From positions 1 to 64,000 of the forward strand of contig JAUIRK010000266.1 in the NCBI GenBank assembly GCA_030549495.1: a stretch of DNA of 64,000 nucleotides, read 5' to 3'. The DNA comes from Nectonema munidae (lineage: Eukaryota; Nematomorpha; Nectonematoida; Nectonematidae). Numbering within the stretch: the stretch's first letter is position 1; every line of letters starts with the position of its first letter. The notes beneath the pieces were generated by a model. It did no database searches and was not told the origin of the DNA. It was given only the letters and a program-made list of their open reading frames with translations. This document shows positions 59,333-64,000 of this stretch, one piece after another. The position numbers were made by a program, and so were the translations under genes.

Positions 59333-59632
59333 ATGAGTTCAGATCATAGCACATCAACATTTTTTGAAGACTCTGAAGAATCTTTTTCTGTAAGTTCTTC
59401 TTGTAGTAGTTATTCGCACTCTGATGAAGAAATTGATGAAAATTTGATTTCTTCCGATAGAGTCTATTATAGTTGGGAACCATTCATAGACTTAAGAGGA
59501 AGATCATGTTCGGAAAATATTCGAGATGTAGCATCTTTGCCTCCTGGACCAAAAGGTCAAGCCGTGGGTGAAACTGACTTGATGAAAGTTTTTAACTTTT
59601 TTTACTCAAGAAATTATTTTTTACATTTTTAA
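59333..59632 (+). CDS. Unrecognised frame with Ser/acid-rich N-terminus
   Basis: 99 codons from an ATG at 59333: a serine and acid-rich start (FFEDSEESFSVSSSCSSYSH SDEEIDENL), then YYSWEPFIDLRGRSCSENIR and ASLPPGPKGQAVGETDLMKV FNFFYSRNY. The biased N-terminus and the compact following part look like genuine protein sequence, as in N-terminal regions of some transposases, but I recognise no family. The stop at 59630 may reflect an exon end or decay. Confidence 0.3.
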   Translation: MSSDHSTSTFFEDSEESFSVSSSCSSYSHSDEEIDENLISSDRVYYSWEPFIDLRGRSCSENIRDVASLPPGPKGQAVGETDLMKVFNFFYSRNYFLHF

Positions 59633-60304
59633 TATGACAAAGCTAAAGATGCGCTTAAATTAAGAGTAAGTTTCCATTTTTTGATATTTAACTTCATATC
59701 AAAAAGCTAGCTGTTATCCTTATGTTGTTTTTAAGATATTATTTTTAAATCAGCTAACAGTAATTTTAGCTTTAGGGTAAAAAAATTCTTAAGTTAAAAG
59801 CGGCAGTGGTGATCTAAAATCAATAGATGGGGGTAAAAATTCTTTTGAAATTTCTATTTCAGTTCAAAATATAATTATTAGGTCATTTATCAAAATGAAG
59901 ATATTTATTGATATTATATTAAATACTTTCAAATATCAAAAAAACAATGAAAATGTGTTAAAATATTTTGAAAAGTTTTCATAGAGGAAAAAGGGAAATT
60001 GAGTTAGGCCTAGGTCCCCTTCTTCAGATGCCGATGAAAAACGGTTACCTTATCTTAAGACTTTTATTTAGATAAAGATTTCAAAAATTAAAAGCAAATA
60101 AACTTTATGCTTTATGTTTAGTCATAAAATAGGCTTCCGTATAGAAAAGCAAGAGGGAGTATATATGGCTTGGTTAGTAAAATAAGCAAAAAACCTTTAT
60201 TTGAATAGAATGTGAAAAATATAAAGAAAACAACGTTTACAACGGAAAGTGGCAAAGAATATTTTTTAATTTCGGAATAGATAATTTAATTAAATATATT
60301 TCAT

Positions 60305-61235
60305 AAATATATATATATATATCTCCAACCCGTATATTACGATGATTCTTCTCCAACCTGTATTCTACGATGATTCATCTCCAAACTATATACTACAATG
60401 ATTCATCTCCAACCTGTATACTACGATGATTCATCACCAACCTGTATATTACGATGATTCATCTTCAACCTGTATACTACGATGGTTTCTATTCCATGTA
60501 CAAATAACTAGGGAGACAATGTTCAACTTTCTGTTCACATTCTGCTAGATGTAAGATTTGATATACCTCATTCGGGGAGACGATGCTAGATAAGTTATTA
60601 CCTATATACCTTATACCTGTATACTACGTTGGTTCATCTCCAACCTGTATACCGCGATAATTCATCTCCAACCTATATAATATATTTTATCAAATAATCA
60701 AAATAAAATTCTGTAATCAAAGAATCGAAAAATATTCTTTAAAAAATCAAAAAATATAAAACTTTCTGTTCACATTTTGCTACCTCATACGATGTTACAA
60801 AAGTTATTACCTATACTATGCAATTTGCACAATTTTAAATATTATATTTGTCAAATAATCAAAATAAAATTCTGTAATCAAAAAATATTCTTTAAAAAAA
60901 TCAAAAAATATCAAACTTTCTGTTCATATTTTGCTACCTTATACGATATTACAAAAGTTATTACCTATACTTTGCAATTTGCACGATTTTAAATATTATA
61001 TTTGTCAAATAATCAAAATAAAATTCTGTAATCAAAGAATATTCTTTAAAAAATCAAAAAATATCAAACTTTCTGTTCATATTTTGCTACCTCATACGAT
61101 GTTACAAAAGTTATTACCTATACTTTGCAATTTGCACGATTTTAAATATTATATTTGTCGAATAATCAAAGAATCGAAAAATGTTCAAATCAAAAAATAT
61201 TTATTCTTTTTAAATATATCGTTGGCTCCCCTTAC
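60305..61235 (+). repeat. Left arm of a ~1.8-kb inverted repeat
   Basis: Two arrays in tandem. 60333-60680 is a ~33-bp minisatellite (TCTCCAACCTGTATACTACG, ATGATTCA) with an inserted unique block containing TCATTCGGGGAGACGATG. 60750-61200 is a ~145-bp array of three units (AACTTTCTGTTCA, CATACGATGTTACAAAAGTT, ATTACCTATACT, AATAATCAAAATAAAATTCT). The arm ends with ATATATCGTTGGCTCCCCTT. Open frames in the array are by-products of the repeat. Confidence 0.92.
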
Positions 61236-61308
61236 TTTTAAAATTGAAAGATAAACCTAGTCTTTAATAATTAATTTTTATCAAATTATGCACATACGAA
61301 ACTAAAAG
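61236..61308. other. Spacer at the centre of the inverted repeat
   Basis: About 73 bp of AT-rich unique sequence separates the arms. Confidence 0.8.
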
Positions 61309-62105
61309 TAAGGGGAGCCAACGATATATTTAAAAAGAATAAATATTTTTTGATTTGAACATTTTTCGATTCTTTGATTATTCGATAATAAATATTTTTT
61401 TATTTTAACATTTTTCGATTCTTTGATTATTCGACAAATATAATATTTAAAATTGTTCAAATTGCAATGTATAGGTAATAACTTTTGTAACATCGTATGA
61501 GGTAGCAAAATATGAACATAAACTTTGATATTTTTTGATTTTTAAAGAATATTTTTCGATTCTTTGATTACAGAATTTTATTTTGATTATTTGACAAATA
61601 TAATATTTAAAATCGTGCAAATTGCAAAGTATAGGTGATAACTTTTGTAACATCGTATGAGGTAGCAAAATATGAACAGAAAGTTTGATATTTTTTGATT
61701 TTTTAAAGAATATTTTTCGATTCTTTGATTACAGAATTTATTTTGATTATTTGATAAAATATATTATATAGGTTGGAGATGAATTATCGCGTTATACAGG
61801 TTGGAGATGAACCAACGTAGTATACAGGTATAATGTATATAGGTAATAACTTATGTAGCATCGTCTCCCCGAATGAGGTATATCAAATCTTTCATCTAGC
61901 AGAATGTGAACAGAAAGTTGAACATTGTCTCCCTAGTTATTTGTACATGGAATAGAAACCATCGTAGTATACAGGTTGAAGATGAATCATCGTAGTATAC
62001 AGGTTGGAGATGAATTAACGTAGTATACAGGTTGGAGATGAATCATTGTAGTATATAGTTTGGAGATGAATCATCGTAGAATACAGGTTGGAGAAGATAT
62101 ATATT
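61309..62105 (-). repeat. Right arm of the inverted repeat
   Basis: Reverse complement of the left arm in the same order: AAGGGGAGCCAACGATATAT, then 145-bp units (about two, one fewer than the left), then the unique block, then the ~33-bp minisatellite GGTTGGAGATGAATCATCGT. It ends GGTTGGAGAAGATATATAT, lacking one minisatellite unit found at the left edge. Identity between the arms is high by eye. Confidence 0.92.
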
Positions 62106-63997
62106 TACTAAAAAATAATGCTTGGAATAAAATTGGAAACCTAGATGAAGCAGTAGAAAACGTTTTGGTGAATAGAGGATGGTCAAACATCTTCACAATT
62201 AGTGCGCTTGTCAATGCCATCAAAACTCCGATAAAAATTCTTTATCCGTTTTATGACTCTACTTTCAAGTTTTCACATGAGATTTTTTAATAAGATATTT
62301 CTACCTCATGGACAGGTGGTTGCTGAGGAGTACATACACATACTATTTACCTGTTCCTATTTTTCAGAAAATCGGAACATTAGATTTTATCCAAATCACT
62401 TTGTACCCCTGATAAATTATCATTCTGCTATGTATAATGATTTTATCGATATTGTAGATAGGGGTCGTTCACAATTGACCTCAACTAAAACGGGGGGGGG
62501 GGGTATCCAAAGTTGACATAAGTCAATTTTGTTAAGTGATGATATATCTAAAAGTTGACATGAGGGGGGGGGGGAGGGGGCTGAAATTTATCAAAAAAAA
62601 GGTTGACGTCAATTGTGAACGACCCCATAATTGTTTTGAAAAAAATGATATTGAAGAATCTAAATTTGAGAAAATTAATGCGCTGAACTGTAGGTCCAAT
62701 CATATTTCTCTAGATCACACATTGCTTTGCAGACTCTTCATCTTGCAATCTTCCTTATTTAGCTTTAAAAAATAAGTTTCTATCCACAAAAGAATGGTAC
62801 TCTTTTTTAACACGCTCTGTGTCTCCCTTACAAGACACACCAGAAGGTCCCAAAGAACACATGACCTTCTTAGTTACACCTAAATACTTTAAATCGAGAA
62901 TATACTATCACGACGATTGTGGAAGTTGGCAATCTGACCGTTCAAAATACACCAATTATTTGCTAGATGAAAGCGAAAATTTGTACAGTGCCAAAGGCAT
63001 TGATCCCGTGTTAATTTTAAAACGATATTATTCAAAGCTAAAGGGTAATCCTAGTTACGTAAGGCGTATCTCTCATTTTGTAAAAGTACCAGAAAAGTTC
63101 GATCATAACAACAAAATGACCTATGAATATATTGGTACATATCCTGGTCGTTCTCTTCATGGAAACGCGAAAACAAATGAAATATATATCAAAACAGCGT
63201 TGGAAACAAAAAATAAAATTTTACATGAATTAACTAAAGAAAAAACAGTTAGGAAAATTCATACAGTTATTGTTGACGGATTTTGTAATTAGAGACGCTA
63301 GATGCATAACAAATATGAAATATAATCTAAAAAAGGATTCTACAACATACCCAAGAAAAAATATGGCTGACGATATACAGAATGTTTTAAATGAAATATC
63401 ACTTGGTGATAAATATATTAGAATCTCTGTTAATACATCTAATAATCGCCCTTGCTTCATTCTCTACATAGACTTTCAAATGCAACATCTGATTTCGGCC
63501 GTGAATAATAAATATATTATAAATACAGACCGTACATTTAACTTGTCTTCTTGTTATTTAACAATAATTGTCTTCCAAGAAAAAAAAAATCAAAAGAAAA
63601 CATACCCTTCATAATCCAATAATCACATGTCCCATATTTTTACACTGGAACGCTACATATGAAACCAACTTCTTGTTTTTCAGTCATTTGGCAATGAAAA
63701 TAGGCAATGTAAACATAGTCTTTTGTTGCGATGAAGAAAAGGCCATCATAAAAGCGATTAAATCAACTTTTCAAAAGGCAAATATCATTTTATGTTCAAG
63801 ACATTTTAAACAAACACTTATAAGAAGGAACAATACATTTAAAATTTTGTTTAATAATGAATTTGATGACCTAGAAAATCTTTTTTTTGTAATGATGGAC
63901 TACTGGTGTGCAACAATATCACAAACTTTAACTTAAAAGCAAACTATTTTGAAAAAATATCAAAGCAGGTTTGGTGAATATTTAAAGCACTTTATTA
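62060..63997 (+). mobile_element. MULE transposase with OTU/vertnin-like N-terminus, broken, runs off the window
   Basis: Pieces in order on the plus strand: NAWNKIGNLDEAVENVLVNR GWSNIFTISALVNAIKTPIK ILYPFY and NRNIRFYPNHFVPLI (62110-62430), resembling the OTU/vertnin-like N-terminus. Next FLVTPKYFKSRIYYHDDCGS, HFVKVPEKF, YIGTYPGRSLHGNAKT (62860-63190), NMADDIQNVLNEISLGD, CFILYIDFQMQHLIS, YIINTDRTFNLSSCYLTIIV. Finally NPIITCPIFLHWNATYETNF, FCCDEEKAIIKAIKSTFQKA NIILCSRHFK, the MULE core with the DRTFNL and DEEKA Asp/Glu positions and C..RH. Frame changes occur near 62280, 63275 and 63580, and a MITE sits at 62461-62626. The first ATG falls inside the palindrome's minisatellite. It continues beyond 64000. 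Confidence 0.85.
62461..62626. mobile_element. 166-bp MITE inserted in the MULE
   Basis: Perfect terminal inverted repeats GGGGTCGTTCACAATTGAC / GTCAATTGTGAACGACCCC, flanked by ATA on both sides (62458-62460, 62627-62629). The interior carries two poly-G tracts (10 G at about 62491, 12 G at about 62565) and paired AAAGTTGAC blocks. The MULE frame continues on both sides (DFIDIVD ... NCFEKNDIEE), so this is an insertion into it. The superfamily is not clear. Confidence 0.85.
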
Positions 63998-64000
63998 GTC

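Noticed and set aside
60777-61668. Several 70-107-codon frames (LPHTMLQKLLPILCNL...) on both strands
   Set aside because: They repeat because the 145-bp tandem units and the palindrome repeat; no coding signature.

Overview
This is an AT-rich, repeat-dense stretch of an animal nuclear genome. One recognisable host gene with long introns is surrounded by decayed transposable elements. GT-AG introns, a DNAJC16-type J-protein and the mix of hAT, Tc1/pogo, MULE, Penelope and CR1/Jockey-type relics point to an arthropod. A crustacean such as a parasitic copepod is my guess, but the sequence does not prove it.

The host gene lies on the minus strand. Nine exons between 46677 and 15424 encode most of a DNAJC16 (ERdj8) orthologue: the linker after the J domain, a thioredoxin fold with a CYSC motif, a luminal region, a transmembrane segment and the conserved C-terminus. 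Most neighbouring exons join in compatible phase, so the model is well supported. The J-domain exons were not found, nor were two internal pieces (between 39674 and 38080, and between 27908 and 18648). The single promising upstream exon, near 53.75 kb, is unassigned.

Layout. 1-14.3 kb holds transposon debris: a MULE C-terminus, a Penelope-like element split by a tRNA-derived SINE, a CR1-like LINE end, several hAT pieces, two near-identical ~505-bp repeats 5.15 kb apart and two families of ~150-bp tandem repeats. 15.4-46.7 kb is the DNAJC16 locus; its introns carry ZBED-type hAT remains, pogo-like elements (one with a LINE nested in it), SINEs, piggyBac-like MITEs, a Tc1-like element, and a hAT element with both ends and an 8-bp duplication. 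47-60 kb holds a multicopy transposase-like gene, a GGGA microsatellite, LINE and MITE pieces and a strongly strand-asymmetric fossil that looks LTR-type. 60.3-62.1 kb is a ~1.8-kb inverted repeat whose arms carry two different tandem arrays. It runs straight into a MULE transposase with an OTU/vertnin-like N-terminus, which itself carries a 166-bp MITE and runs off the window.

I see no operon, CRISPR array, rRNA or functional tRNA gene. The most unusual structure is the long palindrome joined to the MULE reading frame.
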